From JAKLFA01 sp964450385 (GTDB lineage: Bacteria > Omnitrophota > Gorgyraeia > Zapsychrales > JANLHA01): a DNA stretch of 30,948 nucleotides. Positions 7,635 through 15,488 of the stretch are shown piece by piece. Location of the stretch: the NCBI GenBank assembly GCA_964450385.1, contig CAYVEC010000020.1, forward strand, positions 1 to 30,948, given 5' to 3'. The position numbers and the translations under genes were made by a program. Below the pieces are notes generated by a model. It was not told where the DNA came from. It did no database searches and saw only the letters and a program-made list of their open reading frames with translations. The stretch's first letter is position 1. Every line of letters starts with the position of its first letter.

Positions 7635-8527
7635 CGCCCGGCCCCCGCCATCACAAGCGCCATGATTTGAAGCAGACTGAAACAGGCATGGAGACGCGCG
7701 GTCTCACGATCCGCCGCAACGATCGCGGCGCCAGACTCCCGCGCGGCACGGATCAAACGAAAGGCAAACGGCAGGGTCAGCGCCACAAGCCCGAGCCACC
7801 GGGTTCCCCCGGCGGTGATCACGACGAAGGTCCATAGATACGCAAACCCGATCAATCCAGCATAGACCACCCATGCCCGACGCGCGCCGAGACGTCCTGC
7901 CAGGGTCACGACCCCGGCCTGGGAGTCAGAGCCGATATCCCGCATATTATTCACATAAAGGATCGCAGCCCCCAAAGCTGCCACAGGAAGAGACATCCCC
8001 GCAACCGATAGAAAAATCTGTCCGGTCACGGCATAAAAAGAACCGGTCACGAGCAGGACCCCCATGAAAAGAAAAACCCCGATCTCGCCCAAGGCCCGGT
8101 ATTTATAGCCCACCGGATCACCCGTGTATGCGTATCCCGCAAGGACGCCTGCGACCCCGAGCACACAGATCGGCCACCCCCGGACAGCGATCAGGACCAC
8201 GGCCGCGGCCAAGGCCGCGCCCAAGAGAACAACCCCGCCTCGAAACACCTCCCCCGGCTTGAGGAGCCCTTCCCGGAGGACCCCGCTCGACCCATGGGCC
8301 GCTCCCGCATCAACCCCTCGCCGATCATCAAAGTAATCCGAAAAGAGATTCGTTGCCGTATGGATCAAGACAGCGGATGTCAAAAAAAACGGCAGGAGCC
8401 GCCACTCGGCCCTCACGCCAGACGCGTAGGCCGCTGCTGCGCCGATCAGGACCGGCATCGCGGACGCCGGTAACGCAAATAACCGGCAGGCACGAATCCA
8501 CAAACAGACCCTCCCCCACCATCCCAC
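7631..8527 (-). CDS. UbiA-family prenyltransferase, MenA-like
   Basis: A 298-residue membrane enzyme with about eight to nine helices. The two prenyl-diphosphate/magnesium motifs are N60-x3-D64-x3-D68 in NLFSDYFDD and N193-N194-x2-D197-x3-D201 in NNMRDIGSD. The second motif, followed by AGVVTLAGRLG, is typical of 1,4-dihydroxy-2-naphthoate prenyltransferases (MenA), which make demethylmenaquinone. No other men gene is in the window, so menaquinone synthesis is inferred from motif style only; a related lipid or quinone prenyltransferase remains possible. Start is GTG 8527, five bases after AGGAGG. It overlaps the protease gene by four bases. Confidence 0.88.
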   Translation of the reverse strand: MGWWGRVCLWIRACRLFALPASAMPVLIGAAAAYASGVRAEWRLLPFFLTSAVLIHTATNLFSDYFDDRRGVDAGAAHGSSGVLREGLLKPGEVFRGGVVLLGAALAAAVVLIAVRGWPICVLGVAGVLAGYAYTGDPVGYKYRALGEIGVFLFMGVLLVTGSFYAVTGQIFLSVAGMSLPVAALGAAILYVNNMRDIGSDSQAGVVTLAGRLGARRAWVVYAGLIGFAYLWTFVVITAGGTRWLGLVALTLPFAFRLIRAARESGAAIVAADRETARLHACFSLLQIMALVMAGAGR

Positions 8528-8551
8528 ACGCGCCTCCTTGTATCTCGCCGA

Positions 8552-9193
8552 TTATCCGTGCCCGCAGCACGAGCAGGACCCGATCTCCTTCCCTTTTGTA
8601 AAAAAGAGGGGGAAAACAATATCACTGAAACAGCACGGTACCCAGACCGCTAAAAAGAGGAACAGAAAGACCGCGAAATATGCCGCGGGCGCGATCTGAT
8701 CCGCGGCCATAAGCATATGAAAAAGCGACGCCCATGTGCTTAAGAGCACGTGCATCGCATGGGGAAACCGCGTCGACGGCTTGATATACGCAATGACGAT
8801 TCCAACAAGGGCCATGGGATTCACAAGCCACCATTCTTCAATAAAACCGATATGATGTTCCGCGTGCGGCATCTCAAGGAGCCGCTCCCCCCAAAACGGA
8901 ATGATCGAATCGCTGAGCGTCCCGACCCCGACGGCCCCGAGATATCCGATGAGAAGAATCCGCCACCAGTGGGATCGGAGATCGTGCCGTGCCGAGGGCG
9001 TATAACGACAATAGAGTGCCGTCGTGACAAAGGCGCTGAAAAAGACATGCCCCGGGTGAAGAACATAAAAAATATTATACGCCAGCCCCTCTGGAACCTT
9101 CTTAACGAGCATCATAAACACGACACCGAGCATCGCACCGAACAAGGTAAACGGTGAATGCTCCCTCAACTCTCTCACGATCCGTCCGAACAT
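8552..9193 (-). CDS. Uncharacterised His/Cys-rich integral membrane protein
   Basis: 213 residues with about five to six membrane helices; I do not recognise the family. Charged and histidine-rich motifs stand in or beside the helices: LHPGHVFFSA (45-54), GTLSDSIIPFWGE (91-103), MPHAEHHIGFIEEWW (108-122) and FPHAMHVLLSTWASLFHM (143-160). A CC pair is at 187-188, and the short cytosolic or periplasmic tail ends in GSCSCCGHG. This pattern suggests a metal- or haem-binding site in the membrane, which is inference. It lies 24 bases after mntP and 24 bases before the prenyltransferase, with AAGGAGG before its ATG. It could be a transporter accessory or an oxidoreductase. Confidence 0.85.
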   Translation of the reverse strand: MFGRIVRELREHSPFTLFGAMLGVVFMMLVKKVPEGLAYNIFYVLHPGHVFFSAFVTTALYCRYTPSARHDLRSHWWRILLIGYLGAVGVGTLSDSIIPFWGERLLEMPHAEHHIGFIEEWWLVNPMALVGIVIAYIKPSTRFPHAMHVLLSTWASLFHMLMAADQIAPAAYFAVFLFLFLAVWVPCCFSDIVFPLFFTKGKEIGSCSCCGHG

Positions 9194-9217
9194 CTCCCCG
9201 CCCTCCTTTAATTCCCA

Positions 9218-9787
9218 TTACAGCCCCTGGCCGAAAAGATGCTGAACCAGGATCCGCAGCCCGATCAAGATCAGGATCACCCCCCCGCCGGCCTCAACAT
9301 GCTTTTCGAACCATCGCCCGCAGTGGGCCCCGAGCATAAAGCCCGCGAAGGACACCGCGAACGTGACGCCGCCGATCATAATCACCGTGCTCGCGATGAC
9401 CACGTCTAAAAAGGCAAAACTGATTCCCACCACCAGGGCGTCGATGCTCGTCGCGAGCGACAGCCCCAAGAGAACCAGATGCGAGATCTCCTGAGGCGAC
9501 TCTTCCAACGACTCGATCGCAAAGGCCTCATAAATCATCTTGGCGCCGATCGCGGTCAAGAGGCCAAAGGCAACCCAATGGTCCCAGGCAGCGAGGACCG
9601 TTTTAAACGCGCCGCCCGCGGCCCAGCCAATGAGCGGCATGACCATCTGAAACAATCCAAAACTTAGGGCGCAGCGAAGGGCATGGAACATCCGCCGCCG
9701 CTGAATAATGACACCGCTCGCGATCGAGACCGCGAAGGTATCGAGCGACAAGGCGATCGCGATTAAAAAAATCGATATCACCGACAT
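9218..9787 (-). CDS. mntP: Manganese efflux pump MntP
   Basis: A 189-residue inner-membrane protein made of six helices in two repeats, which exports excess Mn(II). The duplicated family signatures are visible: ALSLDTFAVSIASG (12-25) and LSLATSIDALVVG (about 108-120), each with the conserved aspartate used for the metal. Length is typical. It follows the outer-membrane protein gene by 26 bases and precedes the His/Cys-rich membrane protein by 24. I saw no clear yybP-ykoY manganese riboswitch in the short upstream gap; expression probably starts before the outer-membrane protein gene. Confidence 0.93.
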   Translation of the reverse strand: MSVISIFLIAIALSLDTFAVSIASGVIIQRRRMFHALRCALSFGLFQMVMPLIGWAAGGAFKTVLAAWDHWVAFGLLTAIGAKMIYEAFAIESLEESPQEISHLVLLGLSLATSIDALVVGISFAFLDVVIASTVIMIGGVTFAVSFAGFMLGAHCGRWFEKHVEAGGGVILILIGLRILVQHLFGQGL

Positions 9788-9813
9788 CGGCCCGCCCTCA
9801 CTCTCAATCAGTT

Positions 9814-10695
9814 TTAGAATTTCGCGGACAGGGCGTATCCGGCATAGATCCCATCCTCAGGAACGACCTTGCCGCCACCCTGGAGATATTCATACTGCCG
9901 GCTGAAGGCCCACCCGGCCATGAGCGATATCTCAACGTCTGCGTTGATCGAGCGCCTCACCCCGAGCCCGGCCCGGAGATCCCGGACCTGAACAATATTG
10001 CCCCGTCGAGACCCGTCGACCACTTCAAATTCATCCTGGGTCGGCACGATCTCGGCAAAGATGACGGTCCTCGCGTCGGCCTGATACCGGACCTGCGGCC
10101 GGTCTGAAAGAAAATCAATGGACCAGTTCTCATTAAAGCGGTGCCGGACCCCGATGAACGGCATCGTTGATCGATCCTCATAATCCGTGGTGTACCGGAC
10201 CCCGGCCACCCAGATCGTCTCCGGGCCACGACGAAAGATCAAATAAGCCCGGTTCTTCGATCGAAAGGCCGCCGATGGACAGGCATGGTCCGATGCCGTC
10301 TGATAAAATGCCCCGGTATCAAGCCCGATAAAAAAACGATCATCCGTGACAAAGGGCACCGGGAATTTCGTTCCGACCGTGATCCCCTTGCTCTCCAACG
10401 AGGCCGGAAGATCGACCGGGGTGCTGTCGCTGACATGATAATGCGTTACGGAAAATCCGAGATCGATGGGCAGTCCGTTCTCCAGTTTCAATTCACGCTT
10501 CACCGAGAGCGAGGAGATCCAAACCCCAAGCCCACCGGTCTGGGCCGCGGCATCGGTCTTCAGAATATGCTCCGCCCGCTGCTGAACCTTCCAGGGGTTC
10601 GCGGAGTCCGCGGCCTCCTGGGCGGCTGACGCCGTCATGGACCCACAGGCCACGATCACTCCCGCGACGATCACCACCACCATTTTTTGTATCAT
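9814..10695 (-). CDS. Predicted outer-membrane beta-barrel protein
   Basis: About 293 residues with an N-terminal signal segment. Cleavage after ASA near residue 25 looks likely; the earlier IVAC could alternatively serve as a lipobox. The mature part is rich in alternating polar and hydrophobic residues with many aromatics (for example TIWVAGVRYTTDYEDRS and GIYAGYALSAKF) and ends in phenylalanine, the usual C-terminal signal for barrel insertion. No specific family was recognised; it resembles barrels often annotated as DUF6268-type. A GGGGGAGG precedes GTG-ATG, and ATG 10695 is preferred. It heads the run into mntP. Confidence 0.8.
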   Translation of the reverse strand: MIQKMVVVIVAGVIVACGSMTASAAQEAADSANPWKVQQRAEHILKTDAAAQTGGLGVWISSLSVKRELKLENGLPIDLGFSVTHYHVSDSTPVDLPASLESKGITVGTKFPVPFVTDDRFFIGLDTGAFYQTASDHACPSAAFRSKNRAYLIFRRGPETIWVAGVRYTTDYEDRSTMPFIGVRHRFNENWSIDFLSDRPQVRYQADARTVIFAEIVPTQDEFEVVDGSRRGNIVQVRDLRAGLGVRRSINADVEISLMAGWAFSRQYEYLQGGGKVVPEDGIYAGYALSAKF

Positions 10696-10757
10696 CACCC
10701 TCCCCCTTCCCTGACTAATCCGCCGTCCCCGCGGCTCGGTCCGAGATCAATCTTCCT

Positions 10758-10979
10758 TTATATGATTCCCGAATGCCGAGCGCTGCCGTCATTGACCGCG
10801 TTAAGGAATGTCTGAAATTTTCTCGACGGGATCACCATCTCCGTGACCGTGCCGTGCGTCGTGTCCTCATAGATCATGGTCATTCCCTTACGGCCATCGT
10901 CATCGACAAAATGTTTGATATAAACGCTGTAATGCGATCCGCAATAATCCCATTCAATCAGTTCCTTGAGCCGCGCCAT
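10758..10979 (-). CDS. Small conserved-looking protein of unknown function (73 residues)
   Basis: I do not recognise this protein. From ATG 10979 it reads MARLKELIEWDYCGSHYSVY and contains DDDGRKGMTMIYEDT and an IPSRKFQTFLNAV ending, which suggests a compact alpha/beta fold with no signal peptide or membrane segment. A longer frame starts at 11012, but the purine-rich GGAAGGGGAGAGG four bases before 10979 decides the start. The leader carries two small hairpins (10997-11040). It is separated from its neighbours by 62 bases (outer-membrane protein start) and 129 bases (TamB-like stop), so it may be its own transcription unit. Confidence 0.7.
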   Translation of the reverse strand: MARLKELIEWDYCGSHYSVYIKHFVDDDGRKGMTMIYEDTTHGTVTEMVIPSRKFQTFLNAVNDGSARHSGII

Positions 10980-10996
10980 AAGGCCTCTCCCCTTCC

Positions 10997-11040
10997 GTGG
11001 CCGGACAGCCACCTCATTATTATCCTGAAACCCGTCAGGA
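10997..11040 (-). other. Two small hairpins in the leader of the 73-residue gene
   Basis: Minus-strand TCCTGA-CGGGTT-TCAGGA (11040-11023) and GTGGC-TGTCCG-GCCAC (11012-10997) are both perfect stems with six-base loops, ten bases apart. The second abuts the ribosome-binding region at 10983-10996. They could regulate translation of the small protein. No T-run follows either stem. Confidence 0.4.
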
Positions 11041-11108
11041 AATATATGTGTTTTTGATATTTTTGCGCGAACCGGGCAAACCTCTTTCGATCCACGACAA
11101 AGAGTTCA

Positions 11109-12410
11109 CTAAAAATCCCTTTTGTATTTTAACAAAAACCTCCTGGCACCTCGCTCCTGACCCTCTGGCGCGTCCTCAGCCCTTCGCCCTTTCAGTTCCT
11201 GCTCTGCCTCTAGCGAGAGCGATCCGGAAATCTTGTACTCACCGCCAATAACCTGCCGACTCTCCGAAAAGGCCGCACCAGGCTCGCCCGACGATGTCTG
11301 TTCAAAAACATACCGGGCCTCGAGACGATTCGAAAGCCCGGTCGCAAAACCCACCCCGCGCGTCGTATTGTCATGAACGACCGTGACATCTGATATCCCA
11401 TACCGTCTGCCAAACGCGCTGCCGGCCCCTCCCAAAATAAAATAATCAACAAAGTCCTTCATGAGGTCCGGAGATATCGCGCCGGTCGCGACCGCTCCCT
11501 CCGCCCCGCGCCAGAGGCGGTTCGTGGCCAGGGCCACGGCGAGCCGCTCCTGAGGCATCGGAGGATCTGAAAAGAGCTCGACGACCGGGGCATCAAGAGT
11601 TCCTCTCAGGGTTATATAAATTTTCACACGTTCGACCTCAGCGGCGCCGCGGCCCTTGATCTGAGGTTTAGCGTCTAATCCACCGAAGGTCATCGCCCCC
11701 TCACGGACCAAAATCTCCGCGGTCTTCGCTCCGTGAACGATCCCGTCCCGTACCTCGACCGTCCCTGAGACGTCTCGACCTCGCTGACCAATCCCAGTTA
11801 CCGTCAAGTCCACAGTCGCTGCCCCTTCTCGGAACGTAAACCCCTGTGCAGAAAACATCCTCACCAAGGCATCGCCCGTCAGCCGAAGGCTGTAAAGAGG
11901 CCCTTGAATATAGAGATCGGCCTGATCCAGCGACCCGCGGATATGCCGCGCCTCCTCAGGCAGAAATCTCACGATATCGTCAAGATCAAGTCCAGGGGTA
12001 TAGACATTGATATCACATACGCCCTGACTCATACTCCCGGAAACAAGGACGATCCCCCCTGTTTCCGGCAGAGTGACCCGCCCATGATCGATCCAAACAT
12101 GCAGCCCATCAAGCCCCCAGCCCGAGACCCGAACGAATAATTCCTGAATCTGGACCACAGCCCCATTGGGCAAAAGATCGCTGTCACGGATCTCGACATT
12201 CTTAAACGTGATGCCGCGAAAAAGGTTGCCCTCACTATCTTCGCTCGTGACATCGTGGGCAAAAAAACGGAACACGCCCATCTCAAGAAGGACATGGGTT
12301 CCGAGATTCGTCCAGACAATGAGGACTAAAATAACGAGGACCAGACCGGTCCCGATAAGCCGTGTCGCAACCCGGCGGAGGCTGATTCTCGGAGAGTGGG
12401 ATGTTCTCAT
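11109..12410 (-). CDS. Short TamB-like protein (TamB/DUF490 C-terminal domain)
   Basis: About 433 residues from ATG 12410. A single N-terminal helix (LIGTGLVLVILVLIVW) anchors it in the inner membrane. The rest is beta-rich, with the AsmA/TamB style near the start (DSEGNLFRGITFKNVEIRD). The C-terminal TamB signature follows: LRGTLDAPVVELFSDPPMPQ, then GLSNRLEARYVF, GGEYKISGSLSLEAEQE and a terminal YKRDF. TamB proteins bridge the periplasm for lipid transport or outer-membrane protein assembly and are usually over 1000 residues, so this is a miniature version. No TamA/BamA-type partner is adjacent. The frame can be extended to a TTG at 12449, but without better support. No clear ribosome-binding site is seen. 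Confidence 0.85.
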   Translation of the reverse strand: MRTSHSPRISLRRVATRLIGTGLVLVILVLIVWTNLGTHVLLEMGVFRFFAHDVTSEDSEGNLFRGITFKNVEIRDSDLLPNGAVVQIQELFVRVSGWGLDGLHVWIDHGRVTLPETGGIVLVSGSMSQGVCDINVYTPGLDLDDIVRFLPEEARHIRGSLDQADLYIQGPLYSLRLTGDALVRMFSAQGFTFREGAATVDLTVTGIGQRGRDVSGTVEVRDGIVHGAKTAEILVREGAMTFGGLDAKPQIKGRGAAEVERVKIYITLRGTLDAPVVELFSDPPMPQERLAVALATNRLWRGAEGAVATGAISPDLMKDFVDYFILGGAGSAFGRRYGISDVTVVHDNTTRGVGFATGLSNRLEARYVFEQTSSGEPGAAFSESRQVIGGEYKISGSLSLEAEQELKGRRAEDAPEGQERGARRFLLKYKRDF

Positions 12411-12518
12411 ATCGGTTGTTATTGTATATCGTGATCGTGCAGGATACAAGATGAAGATTGCGCGGAGGGGGCTCTCTGGTCAACCGGCACTCGGCCGCAT
12501 GGATTCCATTCCCACAAC

Positions 12519-12552
12519 AAAAAAAACGGCGGCCACTCGCTTGTGGCCGCCG
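12519..12552 (-). terminator. Rho-independent terminator after the FKBP gene
   Basis: On the minus strand a perfect 10-base-pair stem CGGCGGCCAC / GTGGCCGCCG with loop AAGCGA is followed directly by eight T residues. It begins 17 bases after the FKBP stop and clearly ends that transcript ahead of the TamB-like gene. Confidence 0.95.
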
Positions 12553-12568
12553 CCTGATTCCCCACCCA

Positions 12569-13057
12569 TCACTTAACAGACACAACCTCAACCTCAAAAT
12601 GAAGCTCTTGACCAGTGAGCGGGTGATTAAAATTGATCACCACGGTCGTCTCCCCAACCTTCTCAATCAGGCCAGGTAGCGGGCCCTGAGGCGTCGGAAC
12701 CTCGACCGGCATACCGACCTGGACCGTGAGATCCGGCGGCAATGACTGACGCGGGACCTCAACGACCGCCCGGCTGTCAGGCTGACCATATCCCTCTTCC
12801 GCAGAGACAACGACGCTCTTTTTTTCTCCCACGGCCATCCCCTCAAGGGCCTTTTCGAGGCCGGGGATGATCATGCCTTTCCCTTGAATATACGTCAGGG
12901 GCTCCCCGCCCACAGACGAGTCAATCACCTCACCGTTCACGGTCAGCGTATAATGAATAGCGACCTCCCGGCCCTCTGAAACAGTCACCCCCTCGGCAAC
13001 CGCCCCGACGGCAGCGCAGAGCACCAACAGACCGCACAACAACCCCACGTTCCTCAT
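12569..13057 (-). CDS. Secreted SlyD-like FKBP peptidyl-prolyl isomerase
   Basis: 162 residues with a signal peptide ending near AVGAVA (about residue 21). The mature part is an FKBP domain with SlyD-type layout: VAIHYTLTVNGEVIDSS, LTYIQGKGMIIPGLEKALEG, the inserted flap with EGYGQPD, and the closing FNHPLTGQELHFEVEV. SlyD proteins are usually cytosolic and often carry a His-rich tail. This one is exported and lacks the tail, so it probably helps proteins fold in the periplasm. ATG 13057 is chosen because AAGGAG stands five bases before it. The gene follows the SulP stop by 48 bases and is closed by a strong terminator. Confidence 0.92.
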   Translation of the reverse strand: MRNVGLLCGLLVLCAAVGAVAEGVTVSEGREVAIHYTLTVNGEVIDSSVGGEPLTYIQGKGMIIPGLEKALEGMAVGEKKSVVVSAEEGYGQPDSRAVVEVPRQSLPPDLTVQVGMPVEVPTPQGPLPGLIEKVGETTVVINFNHPLTGQELHFEVEVVSVK

Positions 13058-13105
13058 GACCACTCCTTACGTGACTGATTGATAAAAAATCCCTTTCTCC
13101 GGCCA

Positions 13106-14779
13106 TCAGGCCCGGCCCACAAGGACCTCCTCGGCCCTTTTAAATGCGGCGTCAATGTTCGGGCACATATTCTCAATACCGATCTCGCTAATGAGGTTGA
13201 CGTTCTCAAGGGCCACGAGGGGCTGGGCATGCACGCCCGAAAAGATCAGCCGGATATTGTGCCGTCGAGAATGCACGATGACCTGCCGTAAGGCATGGAT
13301 CGCCGTCGCATCAATGCTGAGGACATGCCGCATACGAAGGATCCGGATCTTCGGCGCGCTCTCGATATCACTCATCGTCTGAATGAATTTTGAGGCCATC
13401 CCGAAAAAGAACGGGCCGTTGATCTCGTAGACCTCAACCCCATCCGGGATCTTACGCCGGCTGATCGCGAGCGGGTCATCGCCCTCTTCCTCGTCAACAA
13501 ACTCCTTACTGATCATATTAATGTTTGCGACATTCGCCACCCGATGCATAAACAGCATGGCCGAGACAACGATCCCCACCTGGATGGCCACGGTCAAATC
13601 CACAAGGACCGTAAGAAGAAAGGTCAGGACCAAAACGAGGACATCGCTCTTCGGTGCCTTCAGGATAGCGACGAACGACTCCCATCCGGCCATCCGATAC
13701 GCGACCAGGATCAAGATCCCGGCGAGAACACTGAGCGGAATATAGACGGCCCATCGGGCGAAAAAGAACATAATCGCGAGGAGCGTGACCGCATGAACCA
13801 TCCCGGCAATCGGCGTTCGGCCGCCGTTATGGACATTGGTCGCTGTCCGGGCGATCGCTCCCGTCGCCGGCATCCCACCAAAAAGGGCTGATGCCATGTT
13901 CCCGATGCCCTGCGCAACAAGCTCGGTATTCGAACGATGACGGCTGCCGATCATCCCATCCGCCACAACAGCCGATAATAACGATTCAATACTGCCTAAA
14001 AGCGCGATCGTAATCGCGGCAGGGATCAGCTCTCTCACGGCCGCCAGGCTCACCGCGGGCAGATGCGGGATCGGGAGGCCGTTGGGGATGTCGCCGAAAC
14101 GACTTTGAATCGTCTCAACCGGCAGCCCGAAGATCTGCGCGGCGAGGGTTCCCACAAAGAGGGCCGCGACCGCACCCGGCACGACCTTAATATACCGCTG
14201 CCAGACCAAGATGAGCAGGATCGTGCCCATCCCGAGAAGCGCGGCATAAAGATTCACGCTTGAGGCGTTCTGGATGATGACCCACCATTTCTCCAAAAAC
14301 TCAGCGGGGAGCTCCGCGACCGTGAGGCCAAAAAAATCTTTGACCTGTGACGAAAAGATCAGGAGCGCGATCCCCGAGGTAAAGCCCACGGTCAAGGGAT
14401 ACGGAATGAATTTGATGATCGCGCCCATTCGGCCGATCCCCATCGCGCACATGATCATCCCTGCCAAGAAGGTCGCGGCGATGAGCCCATCCACGCCGAA
14501 TTTTTGGACAATGCTGTACACAATGACCACAAAGGCGCCGGTCGGCCCGCCGATCTGAACCCGGCTTCCGCCCAAGGCCGAGATCAAAAAGCCCGCCACA
14601 ACCGCCGTGACAAGACCCCGGTCAGGCGACACACCGGAGGCGATCGCGAACGCGATCGCGAGCGGCAGCGCCACGATGCCCACGATAACCCCGGCGATAC
14701 AATCCGCGCGGCACTGCGCCCACGAGTATCCCTTTAACGTCGTTAAGACCTTTGGCTTAAACACCCCTGCGTATTCCAT
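13106..14779 (-). CDS. SulP-family anion transporter with STAS domain
   Basis: 557 residues from ATG 14779, which has GGGAGAGG three bases upstream; the frame itself runs to 14830. The first 410 or so residues form the multi-pass transport domain, with family motifs such as ALGGSRVQIGGPTGAF and GGMPATGAIARTATNVHNGG. The C-terminal STAS domain (about 447-550) includes RHVLSIDATA near residue 490. Most SulP proteins take up sulfate, but bicarbonate and other anions are known substrates, and nothing in the context decides. A promoter lies about 165 bases upstream, leaving a long leader. The secreted FKBP gene follows. Confidence 0.93.
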   Translation of the reverse strand: MEYAGVFKPKVLTTLKGYSWAQCRADCIAGVIVGIVALPLAIAFAIASGVSPDRGLVTAVVAGFLISALGGSRVQIGGPTGAFVVIVYSIVQKFGVDGLIAATFLAGMIMCAMGIGRMGAIIKFIPYPLTVGFTSGIALLIFSSQVKDFFGLTVAELPAEFLEKWWVIIQNASSVNLYAALLGMGTILLILVWQRYIKVVPGAVAALFVGTLAAQIFGLPVETIQSRFGDIPNGLPIPHLPAVSLAAVRELIPAAITIALLGSIESLLSAVVADGMIGSRHRSNTELVAQGIGNMASALFGGMPATGAIARTATNVHNGGRTPIAGMVHAVTLLAIMFFFARWAVYIPLSVLAGILILVAYRMAGWESFVAILKAPKSDVLVLVLTFLLTVLVDLTVAIQVGIVVSAMLFMHRVANVANINMISKEFVDEEEGDDPLAISRRKIPDGVEVYEINGPFFFGMASKFIQTMSDIESAPKIRILRMRHVLSIDATAIHALRQVIVHSRRHNIRLIFSGVHAQPLVALENVNLISEIGIENMCPNIDAAFKRAEEVLVGRA

Positions 14780-14944
14780 AATCCTCTCCCTCATGATAGA
14801 ACAATAGCCCCTCAAGGGACCATGACACATGCCCGGCGCACCCGGTCACCCTGGGCCCAGATACAACATTTAAGACCGTTATGTTATTGATGAGTAAATA
14901 AAAATGATGGGACGATCACCTTCCACATCCGGTCATGCCTGTAC

Positions 14945-14973
14945 ACTGTAGTACGAAAGACCCCTGCTGTCAC
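14945..14973 (-). promoter_or_regulatory. Putative promoter of the SulP gene, overlapped by a TACA-C-TGTA palindrome
   Basis: Minus-strand GTGACA (14973-14968) and TACAGT (14950-14945) are 17 bases apart, matching sigma-70 boxes at five and four of six positions. The -10 box lies within TACACTGTA (14942-14950), a perfect nine-base palindrome around one central base that could be an operator. It leaves a leader of about 160 bases before the SulP start. Confidence 0.45.
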
Positions 14974-15046
14974 GAACTTTTAAAAAAACCTCAACCCCCG
15001 GAATAATCGTCGCACCGCAGGAAACATTGAGAACCGCGACCCCCGC

Positions 15047-15403
15047 TTATTCTTCAAGCCAGATGTTGACGGCAATCGCGTTCCCGTCATCATTCAACTG
15101 ATATTCTACCGTCACCATATCCCCGACCGCCACGGCATCAAGCCCGATGCGCTCTCCCCCCTTGTCAATCATGGTCATCGGATCAACGCTGACCGTCAGC
15201 GGATCGCCCGAGACCTCACCTTCCTCGGCCTCCTCAATAACCACAAAGGTCCCAGCCGAAGCATCCAAGGCAGTAACCTCGCCGGAGATCATAAGGATCT
15301 CCTCATCCGCCTCGTCCTGGGCAGAGGCGATGTCCCATGACAGCCCCGCCACGCCTGCCGTTATCGCCATCCCCATAACCAGCGCGATCCACAATCTTTT
15401 CAT
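15047..15403 (-). CDS. Small secreted acidic protein of unknown function
   Basis: 118 residues from ATG 15403, chosen because ACGGAGGGAC lies just before it; the longer frame to 15598 overlaps the thioesterase gene and is compositionally odd. A signal peptide (MKRLWIALVMGMAITAGVAG) probably ends after IASA. The mature protein is very acidic and beta-rich, with repeated glycine-aspartate turns (SGEVTALDASAGTFVV, VAVGDMVTVEYQLNDDGNA), which suggests a small OB- or barrel-like domain resembling DUF5666-type proteins. The aspartates could bind calcium, but that is inference. It follows the PaaI gene by 85 bases. No function can be given. Confidence 0.8.
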   Translation of the reverse strand: MKRLWIALVMGMAITAGVAGLSWDIASAQDEADEEILMISGEVTALDASAGTFVVIEEAEEGEVSGDPLTVSVDPMTMIDKGGERIGLDAVAVGDMVTVEYQLNDDGNAIAVNIWLEE

Positions 15404-15488
15404 ATGTCCCTCCGTTGTTCCAACCCTGCCCCTCCCTCTCGGTCGCACCCAGCGTTCGCCGAACCAGCGCGTCCGGTCGCGACGGCCA

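Noticed and set aside
12444..12449. Promoter-like TTGTAT-17-TACAAT before the TamB-like gene
   Set aside because: The -35 box is weak, and the implied start of transcription would fall at the ATG itself; not strong enough to list.
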